64,000 nt of DNA from Bacteroidia bacterium (lineage in GTDB: Bacteria > Bacteroidota > Bacteroidia > Chitinophagales > JAUHXS01). How positions within the stretch are numbered: the first letter of the stretch is position 1; every line of letters begins with the position of its first letter. Under the pieces are notes generated by a model, which searched no databases, was not told the DNA's origin, and was given only the letters and a program-made list of their open reading frames with translations. Positions 9,453 to 19,917 of the stretch are shown here, piece after piece. The translations under genes and the position numbers were made by a program. The stretch covers positions 18,661-82,660 of the forward strand of contig JAUHXS010000001.1 in the NCBI GenBank assembly GCA_030426955.1, read 5' to 3'.

Positions 9453-12400
9453 CTACTTTTTTTCTTTACCATCCAAATCTACTACTGTTGGCGCTGCAAT
9501 GAAAACAGAAGAGTAGGTACCAGCTAGGATGCCAATTAATAGAGCAAACGAGAAGCCTCTAATAACTTCTCCTCCAAAAAGGAATAAAATAATTACAACA
9601 AGCAAAGTCGTTAATGAAGTAATCATTGTTCTACTTAAGGTGCTATTAATGGCTTGGTTAAATACTTCTTTCTTCTCAGTAGTAGGGTGAAGTCCAAGGT
9701 ATTCTCTGATTCTGTCAAATACTACCACCGTATCATTGATGGAATAGCCAATAACGGTTAGTATTGCAGCTATAAACGCTTGATCAATTTCTAGAGAAAA
9801 TGGTAGTATGCCACTCAAAATGGAGAACAAACCAAGTACGATCATTACATCGTGGAACAAAGCAAAAATTGCTCCTAAACCATACTGCCACTTCTTAAAT
9901 CTTATTAATAGATAGATAAAGATGCCAATAAGTGCAAATATAGTAGCCCAAACCGCTCCAGTTTTGATATCGTCAGCAATAGTAGGACCAACTTTTTGAG
10001 AACTCATCTTATAATTTTCGATAAAGTTTTCAAAAGAAACATCCTCATCGAAAAATAAAGAAAGACCTTCATATAGCTTATGTTCAATAATGCTATCCGT
10101 TTCAGTAGATTTGTCCTCAATCATATAGGCTGTATTGATCTTAACTTGGTTTTCATTTCCAAAAGTTTTAACAATTGGAAATTCACCAAAGGAATCGTAA
10201 AGTGCCTCTCTAACAGAAGATGTGTTTACTGCTTCATCAAATCTGACAACATAAGTTCTACCTCCCTTGAAATCTACTCCTAGCTCAAATCCCTTGGTTA
10301 TAATTGATGCAATACCTGCAATGATCAAAATTGAAGATATTACGTAACCAATCTTTCTTTTATTAATGATATTTAGATTAAGATTTCTAAAAGTTTTTTC
10401 GGTCACCTTATTCGCAAAACTAATTGCCTTATCTTTTCCTATATATATGTCAACCAATAGACGAGTAATCATTATGGCTGTAAACAATGAAGACAAAATA
10501 CCAATGATCAAAACAGTTGCAAATCCTAAGATAGGACCACTACCAAAAAATGCTAAAATGATACCTGTGAGTAGGGTAGTCAAGTTGGCGTCTATAATTG
10601 AGGTATAGGAGTTTTTGTACCCATCAACTATGGCAAGCCGTAATCCTTTGCCTCTGAATAGCTCCTCTTTTATCCGTTCAAATATAAGTACGTTTGCATC
10701 CACAGACATACCAATCGTTAAAACAATACCTGCGATACCTGGCAGTGTCAAGGTAGCACCTAATGAGGATAAAATACCAATGATAAAGAATAGGTTAAAT
10801 ACTAGTGCAACGTTAGCAACTATACCACCACCACCATAGTAAACAATCATAAATAATAATACAAGTGCCAATCCTCCTATTAATGAGTTAAGACCTGCAT
10901 CAATTGATTCTTGTCCCAACGATGGTCCAACTACATCTTCTTCAACAATTCTTGCTGGTGCTGGTAATTTTCCTGCTTTTAATATAGTTGCCAAATCTTT
11001 AGCTTCATTGATTTCAAAGCTTCCTGAAATAGAAGACCTGCCTCCTGATATTTCGCTGTTAACGTTAGGTGCAGAGTAAACTAGGTCATCTAATACGATG
11101 GCAATACTTTTGCCAACATTGTCGCCCGTTAAACGTTTCCAGATTCTAGCCCCTTCCGTGTTCATATTCATAGATACTTCTACAGACCTGCTAGGATCAA
11201 AATCTTGTCTTGCATCTGTAATAACATCTCCTTCTAGAGGAGCTCTGTCATCATTAGTTCTCGTTTTAATGGCATAGAGCATATATACGTCATTCTCTTC
11301 GTTGATAGGCTTAGCTCCCCATAAGAATTTAATGTTTCTTGGAAAGATTGATTTGACGATGTCCATTTCTAAGTATTCATCAACCTTCTTTCTATCTTTT
11401 CCTAACGTATAGCCTACAGCAGGACCTTCTTGAGGGAAAAAACCTTGCTCTGTATTTCTACCTACTGGAGAAAGGATTGAAAATAATGGATTCTCTTTAG
11501 CAAAATCCTCTGCCGAAAAAGTTTCTGCCTCTGTAGAGTCATCAGATTCTCCAATTAAATCTCCAAGAATAGAAGAGGCCGTGTCTTCTACTGCCTCTAA
11601 TGTTGAGTCTATGGTTTCTTCTGCCTCGCCTAGTAAATTACTGATGGGGTCTTCTTCTGTAGTTGTTGAAGAATCGCTAATAGATAAGTTAGTGCCAGTG
11701 GTATCGCTTAAACTTTCTTTTTCACCTAGCTTTTTATTCGCTTGCGTTAAATAGTCTAGTACTTCTCTATTGTCAAAAGTTTCCCAAAACTCCAGTTTAG
11801 CAGTAGCTTGAAGTAATTTTCTTACCCTAGCTGGATCTTTGACTCCAGGAAGTTCTACAGAAATTCTTCCTGTGGAAGCTTGAAGTGAAATATTAGGCTG
11901 TGTAACACCAAATTTATCAATCCTAGTTCTAAGAATGTTAAAGGTACGTTTTACAGCATCGTCAGATTCTTTTCTGATTACAGCTAAAACCTCCTCATTT
12001 GTAGAGTTGTAATCAATAACATCTTTATTTTCTAGTGAAGCAAAAACAGAAGCCAGTTGAAAATCGGGGTCAACTTCATTAATTGCTGTGCCGAAGAGTG
12101 TTACAAAGTTATCTTGGCTATTAGTTTGCCTTTTGCTTGCAAGTGCCAAAGCTTTATTGAAAGTAGGGTCTTTGCTATCATTTGCCATGGATTTCACCAT
12201 GTCTTCTAATGATACTTGAAGGGTAACACTCATACCACCTTGAAGGTCAAGTCCAAGATTTAGCTGCAATTCTTTACACTCTCTGTAGGTATACTGCTTA
12301 ATAAAAAGATCATAAACTACTTCTGTATTGATAGAATCTAAATATTCTTGTTCTTTGGTCTTTAATAGATTATTGATCTCGTCTTGATCGGTTAGTCCTG

Positions 12401-12536
12401 AATTCTCAGCTATGTTGGTCGCATATTGATTGGCATCTTTTTCAATATTAGATACAATCCATGTGAACGAAAGCTGGTATAAACAAACTATAACTAGTGC
12501 TATCGCAAAAAACTTAACAACACCTTTTCCTTGCAT
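9453..12536 (-). CDS. secDF: Fused protein translocase subunit SecDF
   Basis: A 1027-residue fusion of SecD and SecF, the proton-motive-force-driven RND-like partner of SecYEG that pulls preproteins into the periplasm. It has an N-terminal helix (residues 8-29), the SecD signature [17 protein letters not shown] (92-108), a periplasmic domain, and a first six-helix bundle with [16 protein letters not shown] second half follows with the SecF domain ([14 protein letters not shown]) and [17 protein letters not shown]. Residues about 271-348 are a Ser/Thr/Asp/Glu-rich linker inserted in the SecD periplasmic part. The fusion form is usual in Bacteroidota. A TATATTTG element (12566-12573, minus strand) is a candidate -7 box. 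Confidence 0.95.
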   Translation of the reverse strand: MQGKGVVKFFAIALVIVCLYQLSFTWIVSNIEKDANQYATNIAENSGLTDQDEINNLLKTKEQEYLDSINTEVVYDLFIKQYTYRECKELQLNLGLDLQGGMSVTLQVSLEDMVKSMANDSKDPTFNKALALASKRQTNSQDNFVTLFGTAINEVDPDFQLASVFASLENKDVIDYNSTNEEVLAVIRKESDDAVKRTFNILRTRIDKFGVTQPNISLQASTGRISVELPGVKDPARVRKLLQATAKLEFWETFDNREVLDYLTQANKKLGEKESLSDTTGTNLSISDSSTTTEEDPISNLLGEAEETIDSTLEAVEDTASSILGDLIGESDDSTEAETFSAEDFAKENPLFSILSPVGRNTEQGFFPQEGPAVGYTLGKDRKKVDEYLEMDIVKSIFPRNIKFLWGAKPINEENDVYMLYAIKTRTNDDRAPLEGDVITDARQDFDPSRSVEVSMNMNTEGARIWKRLTGDNVGKSIAIVLDDLVYSAPNVNSEISGGRSSISGSFEINEAKDLATILKAGKLPAPARIVEEDVVGPSLGQESIDAGLNSLIGGLALVLLFMIVYYGGGGIVANVALVFNLFFIIGILSSLGATLTLPGIAGIVLTIGMSVDANVLIFERIKEELFRGKGLRLAIVDGYKNSYTSIIDANLTTLLTGIILAFFGSGPILGFATVLIIGILSSLFTAIMITRLLVDIYIGKDKAISFANKVTEKTFRNLNLNIINKRKIGYVISSILIIAGIASIITKGFELGVDFKGGRTYVVRFDEAVNTSSVREALYDSFGEFPIVKTFGNENQVKINTAYMIEDKSTETDSIIEHKLYEGLSLFFDEDVSFENFIENYKMSSQKVGPTIADDIKTGAVWATIFALIGIFIYLLIRFKKWQYGLGAIFALFHDVMIVLGLFSILSGILPFSLEIDQAFIAAILTVIGYSINDTVVVFDRIREYLGLHPTTEKKEVFNQAINSTLSRTMITSLTTLLVVIILFLFGGEVIRGFSFALLIGILAGTYSSVFIAAPTVVDLDGKEKK

Positions 12537-12565
12537 TTTCTTGATTTTTAATATTAAAAGGTGCG

Positions 12566-12573
12566 CAAATATA
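12566..12573 (-). promoter_or_regulatory. Candidate -7 promoter element (TATATTTG) for secDF
   Basis: The minus strand reads TATATTTG 30 bases before the secDF start, matching the TAnnTTTG -7 consensus of the Bacteroidota primary sigma factor. No clear TTTG -33 box is seen at the expected 19-21 bp. Confidence 0.35.
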
Positions 12574-12670
12574 ACAAAATACCTAGCATTATTTTAGGCG
12601 AATAATAGAAAACTTTTGTTTGATTTATCCCGTTGTGGATCAACTCTTAAAGTAAGCAATAATAGGATCA

Positions 12671-12705
12671 AAACGAAGAAAGCGCATCAACTCTGATGCG
12701 CTTTC
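12671..12705 (-). terminator. Rho-independent terminator after the outer-membrane protein gene
   Basis: A perfect 12-bp stem (12678-12689 with 12694-12705, GAAAGCGCATCA and complement, loop of four) lies 27 bases past the stop of the minus-strand gene ending at 12732. On the minus strand it is followed by TTCGTTTTG. Confidence 0.75.
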
Positions 12706-12731
12706 ACAGCTTATGAACAAAGGAGAATTTG

Positions 12732-13550
12732 CTATTCAGCTGTTTTATCTTTGCAGGAAAAGAAAATGGACAACTTGATTGCTCCTGATGCATTTACGCC
12801 AAAGCCTGAGCTTCTAGACTTTGAATTAAACGAGTTTGTTGTATTAATATTGGTGCCGTCTAAAAAGTTGTCGGAGCCGCTATTTGATTCATTATAAGTG
12901 CTTTCTGATTCGCCACCAAGATTATTAGACCTGAATCCCCATGAGCATTCTGCACCAATAGCTAAGTTTTTAGCTATGAAATAGTTGAATCCACCTAAAA
13001 GGCTTATCCCAAAGCCCAGTCCTCCTGGAGATACTGTTTCTTGAGTGCTATTTCTAGTATAATCAGTTTGGGAAGCTGCCTCTTCTACGACGGTTTTTGT
13101 TCTACCTTTTAATGCAATTGTAAGATCAGCTCCAACATATGGATCTAGCTTTTTTGTTCCTTCAAAGTGTTTTTCAATGCCTGGGCGAATAAAGAATGAA
13201 TTACTGCTAATAGTAGTTTTTTGATCTAAAAAAACCTGTCCAGTTCCTAAGTAATTTGCTTCAGTCGACACACTATCAGAGAACGTGAAAGTGCCTTTTC
13301 CTGAGTTGACACCAAATCCAACTCTCACAACTAAGTCATCTTTTAGATAGTATCTACCGAAAAGGAAATTTCCTCCGAGAGTATCTGATGTATTTCCGAC
13401 AAATATATTGGCAATAGCACCGCTTACGCTAAAACCCAGACCAATGTCTCCCTTTGCTGGTTTTCTTGTGAAAAATGGATCTTCTGATTCTTGCGCAAAG
13501 CAAGCATGATTAAGAATGCCTACGAGTCCAAGTATAATGATTTTTTTCAT
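12732..13550 (-). CDS. Outer-membrane beta-barrel protein
   Basis: A 272-residue protein with a signal peptide (KKIIILGLVGILNHACFAQ). Alternating beta-strands have the pattern expected for a small porin-like barrel (GDIGLGFSVSGAIANIFVG, FLFGRYYLKDDLVVRVGFGVN, KHFEGTKKLDPYVGADLTI, GGFNYFIAKNLAIGAECSWGF). The low-complexity N/S/G-rich stretch near residues 205-250 is probably an exposed loop. It resembles the general OmpA-N/outer-membrane-beta-barrel superfamily. The substrate or role is not predictable. A single-gene unit is likely: a TAATTTTG -7 box lies upstream and a terminator follows. Confidence 0.75.
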   Translation of the reverse strand: MKKIIILGLVGILNHACFAQESEDPFFTRKPAKGDIGLGFSVSGAIANIFVGNTSDTLGGNFLFGRYYLKDDLVVRVGFGVNSGKGTFTFSDSVSTEANYLGTGQVFLDQKTTISSNSFFIRPGIEKHFEGTKKLDPYVGADLTIALKGRTKTVVEEAASQTDYTRNSTQETVSPGGLGFGISLLGGFNYFIAKNLAIGAECSWGFRSNNLGGESESTYNESNSGSDNFLDGTNINTTNSFNSKSRSSGFGVNASGAIKLSIFFSCKDKTAE

Positions 13551-13567
13551 GTTTTGTGATTTAAAGA

Positions 13568-13575
13568 CAAAATTA
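13568..13575 (-). promoter_or_regulatory. Candidate -7 promoter element (TAATTTTG)
   Basis: The minus strand reads TAATTTTG 18 bases before the start of the barrel protein gene, matching TAnnTTTG. The -33 element is not clear. Confidence 0.4.
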
Positions 13576-13705
13576 CAAATCGTAAGTATCTAGTAATCTA
13601 TATATTGTATGATGTTTGTCCACAGTGTTTTGAAGTAGCGTCCAATATTTTATACCTTGCTAAGCGAAGTGGTTGTTTTATGGTAACTTTGTATGATCAG
13701 TTTGC

Positions 13706-13767
13706 AGTTTATAGTTAATGAGTTTGTCATTTTTTAGCTTTTAATTATAAATTAGAAACTATAAACT
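13706..13767. repeat. 11-bp inverted repeat upstream of rimO
   Basis: AGTTTATAGTT (13706-13716) and AACTATAAACT (13757-13767) form a perfect inverted repeat around 40 bp, ending 7 bases before the rimO ATG. Its core (TTATAGTT/AACTATAA) resembles the hairpin at 58009-58046. It could be a leader structure or a dispersed A/T-rich repeat. Confidence 0.45.
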
Positions 13768-13774
13768 CCGTTTA

Positions 13775-15082
13775 ATGAAAACCAAAAACAAAACCAATAA
13801 GGTTAATTTAATTACCCTTGGGTGTTCCAAGAACCTGGTAGACTCAGAAGTACTATTGGGTCAATTGAAAGCGAATGATATAGATGCAGCTCATGAAACA
13901 AATGAAGACAGTAATATTGTCATTGTCAACACCTGTGGTTTTATAGACAAAGCTAAAGAAGAGTCTATCAATACAATTTTGGCATATGCAGATGCTAAAG
14001 AAAAGGGACAAATAGAAAAATTATATGTTACTGGGTGTTTGTCGCAGCGCTATAAAGATGACCTTGAAGAAGAGATACCTGCTGTAGATGCGTATTTTGG
14101 AACCATGGAATTGCCTTCTTTGCTTAAGAGACTTGGGGCAGATTATAAGCATGAGCTAATAGGCGAGCGATTATTAACTACTCCGCAGCATTATGCTTAT
14201 TTGAAAATATCAGAAGGTTGCAATAGGACTTGCTCTTTTTGTGCAATTCCGTTAATGCGAGGAGGTCATCAATCAAGGTCAATTGAAGAGATTGTAGCTG
14301 AAGCAAAGCATTTAGCTAAAAACGGAGTAAAAGAGTTGATGTTGATTGCTCAAGAATTAACTTATTATGGGTTAGATCTATACAAAAAGCGTGCTTTGCC
14401 TGATTTATTGAATAGATTGGCAGATGTGGAAGGCATTGAGTGGATTAGATTGCATTATGCTTATCCTAATAAATTTCCATTAGAAGTGTTGGGTGTGATG
14501 GCTGATCGAAAGGAGGTTTGTAACTACTTAGATATTCCTTTGCAGCACATCAGCAATGATATATTAAAAGCAATGAAAAGGCATACTACCAAAGAATATA
14601 CAGAGGAGCTAATTGGTAAGATTCGCGAAAAAGTTCCTGGTATTACTTTAAGGACGACGATGTTGGTTGGTTTTCCAGGAGAGACAGAAGCCCATTTCGG
14701 TGAATTGATGGATTTCGTTGAAAAGACTAAATTTGATCGACTAGGCGCTTTTACCTACTCTCACGAGGAGGGTACAAGTGGTTATGAGTTAGAAGATGAT
14801 GTGCCAGAGCAAATCAAAAATGAAAGGGCAGGTGAACTGATGAACCTACAACAAGATATTTCAAGAGAGATTAATCAAAAGAAAGTCGGGCAAGTGCTAA
14901 AAGTTTTATTTGATACGAAAGAAGCGAATTATTTTATTGGAAGGTCGGAAGGAGATTCTCCAGAAGTGGACAATGAGGTTTTGGTAGATGCGAAAGATAA
15001 TTTTGTAAGGGTAGGGGATTTTGCAAATATCAAAATTACATCAACAGACGATTTCGATTTGTACGGAAAAGTACATGCTTAA
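13775..15082 (+). CDS. rimO: Ribosomal protein S12 methylthiotransferase RimO
   Basis: A 435-residue radical-SAM methylthiotransferase that adds a methylthio group to an aspartate of ribosomal protein S12. The N-terminal UPF0004 domain carries the three auxiliary-cluster cysteines C17, C54 and C88 (TLGCSKN, NTCGF, TGCLSQR). The radical-SAM CxxxCxxC is C149, C153 and C156 (SEGCNRTCSFCAIP). A C-terminal TRAM-like region ends the protein. RimO rather than MiaB is supported by SKNLVDSE and by IPLMRGGHQSRSIE. It is first gene of a tight plus-strand run: bshC starts 3 bases after its stop. Confidence 0.95.
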   Translation: MKTKNKTNKVNLITLGCSKNLVDSEVLLGQLKANDIDAAHETNEDSNIVIVNTCGFIDKAKEESINTILAYADAKEKGQIEKLYVTGCLSQRYKDDLEEEIPAVDAYFGTMELPSLLKRLGADYKHELIGERLLTTPQHYAYLKISEGCNRTCSFCAIPLMRGGHQSRSIEEIVAEAKHLAKNGVKELMLIAQELTYYGLDLYKKRALPDLLNRLADVEGIEWIRLHYAYPNKFPLEVLGVMADRKEVCNYLDIPLQHISNDILKAMKRHTTKEYTEELIGKIREKVPGITLRTTMLVGFPGETEAHFGELMDFVEKTKFDRLGAFTYSHEEGTSGYELEDDVPEQIKNERAGELMNLQQDISREINQKKVGQVLKVLFDTKEANYFIGRSEGDSPEVDNEVLVDAKDNFVRVGDFANIKITSTDDFDLYGKVHA

Positions 15083-15085
15083 GGT

Positions 15086-16681
15086 ATGAAAATTGATGCC
15101 GTCCCATATGTAAAAACTGGTTTTTTTTCTAAGCTAATTGTTGATTTTTTAGAAAAGAAACTTGATCTAAATAAAAAGTTTAGAAGCGATTTTCAATACT
15201 CTGATTTAGAGGATATTAATTTTGTTGATGTTGGCCAAAAGACCGATCGGTCTCTGTTGAAAAATGTCGTTTTGGAGCAATATGGAAAGATAGATTTAGG
15301 ACAGGTTGTTAAGGGGAATATAGAAGCGCTGGAGGGGCAAAAAACTTTCACCATTACGACCGCTCATCAGCCAAATATTTTTACTGGACCATTGTACTTT
15401 ATTTACAAGATTATTTCTGCGATAAATCTAGCAGAACAATTAAATAAAGAGTTTATTGATAAACATTTTGTCCCTGTTTATTGGATGGGCAGTGAAGATC
15501 ATGACTTTGCGGAAATTAATCATATCAATACCTACGGCAAAAGGGTGGAATGGAATATCGATGCTCAGCATAAGTCGGTTGGAAAGTTGAATTCGAAATC
15601 TTTAAATCTAGCAATTGATGAGTTAGAACAAATTTTAGGAAATGGAACTCATGCAAGAAACATTATTGCTATACTGAGGAAATGTTATTTGGAAAGTACA
15701 AGTTTGTCACAAGCAACGAGAAAATTTGTACATCATTTATTTAGCAAATATGGACTAGTAATAATTGATGGAGATGATAAAAAACTAAAAGCAAAATTTA
15801 AAAAAATTGTATTAAGTGATGCTTTTGATAATATGTCATATGATATTGTTAGTAAGTTTAATAAGGTGTTGGGTGGTATGTATCATATTCAGGTGAGTCC
15901 TCGTGAGATCAACTCTTTTTACATCAATGAAAATGGACGAAATAGGATTGTGAAGTCAGGTGAAAAATATCAGGTATTAAACACAGAAATTTCATTTAGT
16001 AGAGAGGAATTTGAAAATGAAGTGGAGCAATTTCCAGAGCGATTTAGTCCAAATGTAGTTTTAAGACCATTGTATCAGGAAATGACTTTACCTAATGTGG
16101 CTTATGTAGGCGGCGGCGGGGAATTGGCATATTGGCTTCAGTTGCAAGATGTTTTTGAATACTATGATATTCCATATCCCAATTTAGTGTTAAGAAGCTC
16201 GGTGCTATGGTTAGATGGTAGATATCGGCAGAAATTTTCAAAGTTAGGAATAAGTGCAAAAGATCTTTTTAGGTCCATTGACGAGCTGGTTAAATATTAT
16301 GTGGATAAGCACTCCGATGAAAATTTAGATATGCAACAGGCGGAAAAGCTTGTTGGTGATGCATTTGATAGTATTCGGAGAGATGTTGTCAATATTGATC
16401 CAACGCTAGAATCTAGTTTGGAAGCAGAAAAAACTAGGTCGCTTAGTTCATTAAAAGCACTTGAAGGTAAAGCAAATAAAGCCATAAAAAGAAAACATGA
16501 AGAAGGAATTGAGCAGCTGAAGCGACTATATAACTCATTGTTTCCTGATAATGGATTACAGGAGCGACACGATAATTTCTTGCAATATTACAATCAATAT
16601 GGTGATATGTTTATTGAAATGCTTAAACAGCATCTTAATCCCTTGCAGAAGGAGTTTTTGATTTTAGAAGAAGATTGTTAA
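15086..16681 (+). CDS. bshC: Bacillithiol biosynthesis cysteine-adding enzyme BshC
   Basis: A 531-residue protein of the BshC family, which adds cysteine to glucosaminyl-malate in the last step of bacillithiol synthesis. The diagnostic nucleotide-binding section TTAHQPNIFTGPLYFIYKI (about residues 92-110) is present, followed by PVYWMGSEDHDFAEINH. LPNVAYVGGGGELAYWLQL lies in the middle, and a coiled-coil of about 80 residues (roughly 425-505) near the C-terminus. Length is normal. bshA and bshB are not in the window. Linkage to rimO by a 3-base gap suggests co-transcription. Confidence 0.93.
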   Translation: MKIDAVPYVKTGFFSKLIVDFLEKKLDLNKKFRSDFQYSDLEDINFVDVGQKTDRSLLKNVVLEQYGKIDLGQVVKGNIEALEGQKTFTITTAHQPNIFTGPLYFIYKIISAINLAEQLNKEFIDKHFVPVYWMGSEDHDFAEINHINTYGKRVEWNIDAQHKSVGKLNSKSLNLAIDELEQILGNGTHARNIIAILRKCYLESTSLSQATRKFVHHLFSKYGLVIIDGDDKKLKAKFKKIVLSDAFDNMSYDIVSKFNKVLGGMYHIQVSPREINSFYINENGRNRIVKSGEKYQVLNTEISFSREEFENEVEQFPERFSPNVVLRPLYQEMTLPNVAYVGGGGELAYWLQLQDVFEYYDIPYPNLVLRSSVLWLDGRYRQKFSKLGISAKDLFRSIDELVKYYVDKHSDENLDMQQAEKLVGDAFDSIRRDVVNIDPTLESSLEAEKTRSLSSLKALEGKANKAIKRKHEEGIEQLKRLYNSLFPDNGLQERHDNFLQYYNQYGDMFIEMLKQHLNPLQKEFLILEEDC

Positions 16682-16690
16682 ATAATAAAT

Positions 16691-19105
16691 ATGCTCTTTA
16701 AAAGATTGCTTATTGTTAACCTGTTGATTTTTATTGTTTTTGAGGCTTCCGTGTCGCAAAATTTAAGTCAAGTTGTTCGAGGTAGAATTATTGAAAAAGT
16801 TTCAAAGTTGCCGATTTCTGGTGCGACTATAATATTGCAAGGCGATACTGCTGATTTTATTGCAACTGCGACAGATATTGATGGATACTTTAGGCTAGAG
16901 AAGATCATTGTTGGAAGACATTCTTTTAAAGTGAGTGCATTAGGCTTTGAGGGGCAAGTTCTCAGTGATATTTTGGTGGAGTCCTCTCGGGAAGTAGTGT
17001 TGAATATAGAGTTGTCTGATGCTCCAGTAACGTTGGATGACGTTACGGTTAAAACCTCTCATTATGGCGCTGCGCAAAATGACTTTGCATTGATTAGTGC
17101 ACGTTCTTTTACAGTTTCTGAAACGGAGCGATATGCAGGTAGTAGAGGAGATCCGGCACGTATGGCATCTAATTTTGCTGGAGTGCAGGGTGCCGATGAC
17201 TCTAGAAATGATATCATTATACGTGGTAATTCGCCTCAAGGAGTATTATGGCAAGTGGAAAATATTCCTATACCTAACCCCAATCATTTTGCTATTCCAG
17301 GAACAGGAGGCGGGCCTGTGAATATTATTAATAACAAAACTTTGGCCAACTCTGATTTTTATACTGGTGCTTTTCCTGCGCAATATGGCAATGGAATAGC
17401 GGGTGTTTTTGATTTGAGTTTAAGAAATGGGAATAATGAGCAATATGAAGGTGCTTTTCAATTTGGCTTTTTAGGGACAGAATTATTATTGGAGGGGCCT
17501 ATGTCCAAAGAGAAGAAGTCTTCCTTTTTAGTAAACTATAGGTATTCTAGCTTAGCGTTGTTTAGTGCCGTTAATTTTAATATTGGCACAGACGCTGTGC
17601 CGAGATATCAGGATGGGTCTTTCAAGTTATCATTTCCCAGTAAAAGGGGGATTTTTTCGTTGTGGGGCATAGGAGGAAAGAGTAATATAGATATTGTCAT
17701 AAGTGATCAAAAGGTTCCTGGTAATGATTTATACGGAGATGATGATCGGGATCAATATTTTGGTACAGATATGGGAGTGGTCGGCATGACTTACAATCAT
17801 TCTTTCAAAGATATTTATTGGAAAAACTCATTAGCAGCTTCTGTATTGACTCAAAAGACACATCATGAATTTGTTTATCGACACCTTGATGCTAATCAGG
17901 AATATGTGTTAGACTCTCTAGCAGATTTGCTTGATTATAAGTTTAAGCAGAATAAAATAACATACGCCACATCTTTATCTAAAAAAATAGGCAGTAAAAG
18001 CGTTATCAAATTAGGCGTGATAAATGATATGTATCTATTTAGTTATGTGGATAGTGTTAGAGAATTGGACACTGCGCAGATTGATTATTACGAATTTTCA
18101 AAACGCTGGGGCAGTAGGGATAATGGATTGCTGTTGCAGCCATACTTGCAATGGAAGTATGACGCAAGAGCTAATTTGAGTTTTAACTTTGGTATTCATA
18201 GCCAATACTTTTCTTTAAATAATTCTCAATCACTTTTTGAGCCAAGGGCATCTTTTAAGTGGGATGTTAGGCCTACGCATACCATAAGCGGTGGGGTCGG
18301 TGTTCATAGCCAAATGATATCTCCATATTTGTATTTCTACTCTTTAGATGAAGGTAAAACACTTCATAATAAAGACATTGGTTTTATTAAAAGTAATCAC
18401 TATATCTTGGGGTATGAAAAAATATTAGGAGATAAGGCTAGGGTGAAAACAGAATTATATTATCAGAATTTATACAATATTCCAGTTACTGTTAAGTCAT
18501 CTTCTTTTTCACTGATTAATACTGGATCGGGTTTTGAGCGTTTCTTTCCCGATACGCTGCAAAATACAGGAACGGGTAGTAACTATGGTATTGAGTTAAC
18601 CGTTGAGCGTTTCTTTCAAAAGAAGTATTTTTTCTTGATTACTGGAGCTCTTTTTCAATCCAAATATACAGGAAGTGATGGCGTGGAGAGAGATACGGAC
18701 TTTAATGGGAATTATGCGCTTAATTTTTTAGGAACAAGGACATTTAAAGTTAAGCAGAAAAACATGCTGTCTTTAGGGTTGAAGATAACATATGCTGGAG
18801 GAAGGAGATACGGTCCAGCAGACATAGCTGCGTCTCAGGCTAAAAGGGAGCTCGTATATATTGATTCCTTGAGAAATACCTTGCAGTTTAGAGATTACTT
18901 TAGAGCCGATTTGAAAATCAACTATGTTATTAATCGAAAGAAAGTGACACATGAAATCGCTTTAGATTTGATTAATATATTGGGAGTTAAAAATGTTTTG
19001 ACCTTGTCTTACGTTCCAGATCGTAATGATCCCTCAAAGGGGGCGATCATTGAACAATATCAGCTAGGTTTTTTGCCCTTATTCTATTACCGGCTGGGTT
19101 TCTAG
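16691..19105 (+). CDS. TonB-dependent receptor with carboxypeptidase-like regulatory domain
   Basis: An 804-residue outer-membrane receptor. A signal peptide (1-22, ending FEASVSQN) is followed by a CarboxypepD_reg-like beta-sandwich (RGRIIEKVSKLPISGATIIL, about 29-115). The plug domain has NDIIIRGNSPQGVLWQVENIP and YTGAFPAQYGNGIAGVFDL, and a 22-strand-type barrel ends in F. There is no SusD partner nearby, so it is not a typical SusCD glycan uptake pair. The substrate is unknown (metal chelate, peptide or vitamin are all possible). It starts 9 bases after bshC, and a strong terminator follows, ending the rimO operon. Confidence 0.88.
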   Translation: MLFKRLLIVNLLIFIVFEASVSQNLSQVVRGRIIEKVSKLPISGATIILQGDTADFIATATDIDGYFRLEKIIVGRHSFKVSALGFEGQVLSDILVESSREVVLNIELSDAPVTLDDVTVKTSHYGAAQNDFALISARSFTVSETERYAGSRGDPARMASNFAGVQGADDSRNDIIIRGNSPQGVLWQVENIPIPNPNHFAIPGTGGGPVNIINNKTLANSDFYTGAFPAQYGNGIAGVFDLSLRNGNNEQYEGAFQFGFLGTELLLEGPMSKEKKSSFLVNYRYSSLALFSAVNFNIGTDAVPRYQDGSFKLSFPSKRGIFSLWGIGGKSNIDIVISDQKVPGNDLYGDDDRDQYFGTDMGVVGMTYNHSFKDIYWKNSLAASVLTQKTHHEFVYRHLDANQEYVLDSLADLLDYKFKQNKITYATSLSKKIGSKSVIKLGVINDMYLFSYVDSVRELDTAQIDYYEFSKRWGSRDNGLLLQPYLQWKYDARANLSFNFGIHSQYFSLNNSQSLFEPRASFKWDVRPTHTISGGVGVHSQMISPYLYFYSLDEGKTLHNKDIGFIKSNHYILGYEKILGDKARVKTELYYQNLYNIPVTVKSSSFSLINTGSGFERFFPDTLQNTGTGSNYGIELTVERFFQKKYFFLITGALFQSKYTGSDGVERDTDFNGNYALNFLGTRTFKVKQKNMLSLGLKITYAGGRRYGPADIAASQAKRELVYIDSLRNTLQFRDYFRADLKINYVINRKKVTHEIALDLINILGVKNVLTLSYVPDRNDPSKGAIIEQYQLGFLPLFYYRLGF

Positions 19106-19218
19106 TTTCATAAAGTTATCACATCTATCTTTATGGCTTCTTATAACTGTCTATATAAAGGTAGTAAGTCGAAGAAAGGTTTTTAGTGTTGCGGGCTGAT
19201 GAAGTGAGAGATTTGTAA

Positions 19219-19260
19219 CAGATTGCTTGCTAGCACTGATAGCAAGCAATCTGCTTTTTT
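19219..19260 (+). terminator. Rho-independent terminator closing the rimO-bshC-receptor operon
   Basis: A perfect 14-bp stem (19219-19232 with 19240-19253, CAGATTGCTTGCTA and complement, 7-base loop) is followed by CTTTTTT (19254-19260). It lies between the plus-strand receptor gene and the convergent hsp20 gene. Confidence 0.88.
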
Positions 19261-19272
19261 GCATAGCCTATG

Positions 19273-19710
19273 TTATGAAATCTTAACTGTTCTTACTGGC
19301 TTTGTTTTAGCCTCTTCTCTTTTGGGTATTAAGATGCTTAAGACTCCATTGTCATATTTGGCGTTTATCTTGTCTGTGTTAACGGTTTCTGGTAACGTAA
19401 ATGAACGCTTGAATGAACTATAGCCAAACTCTCTTCTGGTGACTATGCTGTCTTCTTTGTTGCCTTTTTCTTCTTTTTTCTCAGAAGATATAGTCAATGT
19501 TTTATTGTCAATATTAACTTTAATATCTTCTTTTGAGAAGCCAGGAGCAGATACCTCAATAGTGAAATTATCGTTGTTTTCTGAGATATTTACTGGTGGC
19601 TTTCCTGAATAGGAATTATCAAAGAAAGTAGGGAAGTCAAACCCTAGGTCATCTAATAATCCTGAAAAAGCTGGCTTTGTGTTTGGTTGATTGAATTTTA
19701 CAAGTGTCAT
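19273..19710 (-). CDS. Small heat-shock protein, Hsp20/alpha-crystallin family
   Basis: A 145-residue cytosolic holdase chaperone. An N-terminal region (TLVKFNQPNTKP...FPTFFDNSYSG) precedes the alpha-crystallin domain, which starts near PPVNISENNDNFTIEVSAPGFSKEDIKVNID. That domain contains GVLSILIPKRE, the conserved GVL and I-x-I/V-type ending that mediates oligomer contacts. Length is typical. Its upstream region holds two TGACA/GACA inverted repeats (see 19812-19854), a plausible place for stress control. Confidence 0.93.
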   Translation of the reverse strand: MTLVKFNQPNTKPAFSGLLDDLGFDFPTFFDNSYSGKPPVNISENNDNFTIEVSAPGFSKEDIKVNIDNKTLTISSEKKEEKGNKEDSIVTRREFGYSSFKRSFTLPETVNTDKINAKYDNGVLSILIPKREEAKTKPVRTVKIS

Positions 19711-19811
19711 AATTTTTAAGTTTTTAGTTTAACAATTTTGATTTTGATAGATCAAATGATGTGCCAATGATAAAATCCTGTTATTGTTTCAGATTTTAAT
19801 CATTTGATAGC

Positions 19812-19854
19812 GACAGAATGTCTTTAATTTGTTTAATTTTGTGACATTTTGTCA
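19812..19854. promoter_or_regulatory. Two GACA-N3-TGTC inverted repeats between hsp20 and a lipoprotein gene
   Basis: GACAGAATGTC (19812-19822) and TGACATTTTGTCA (19842-19854) are both perfect inverted repeats of the form GACA-N3-TGTC, with centres 31 bp apart (about three helical turns). They lie 100-145 bases upstream of the hsp20 start and 64-106 bases upstream of the divergent lipoprotein start. Tandem, phased, same-consensus half-sites are typical of a dimeric repressor or activator. Which regulator binds is unknown. Confidence 0.5.
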
Positions 19855-19917
19855 AAAATGTTGCGCTTCATTTCAAAACATAATACCATTTTTTTCGTTT
19901 AACTTAGTAGAATCAAT

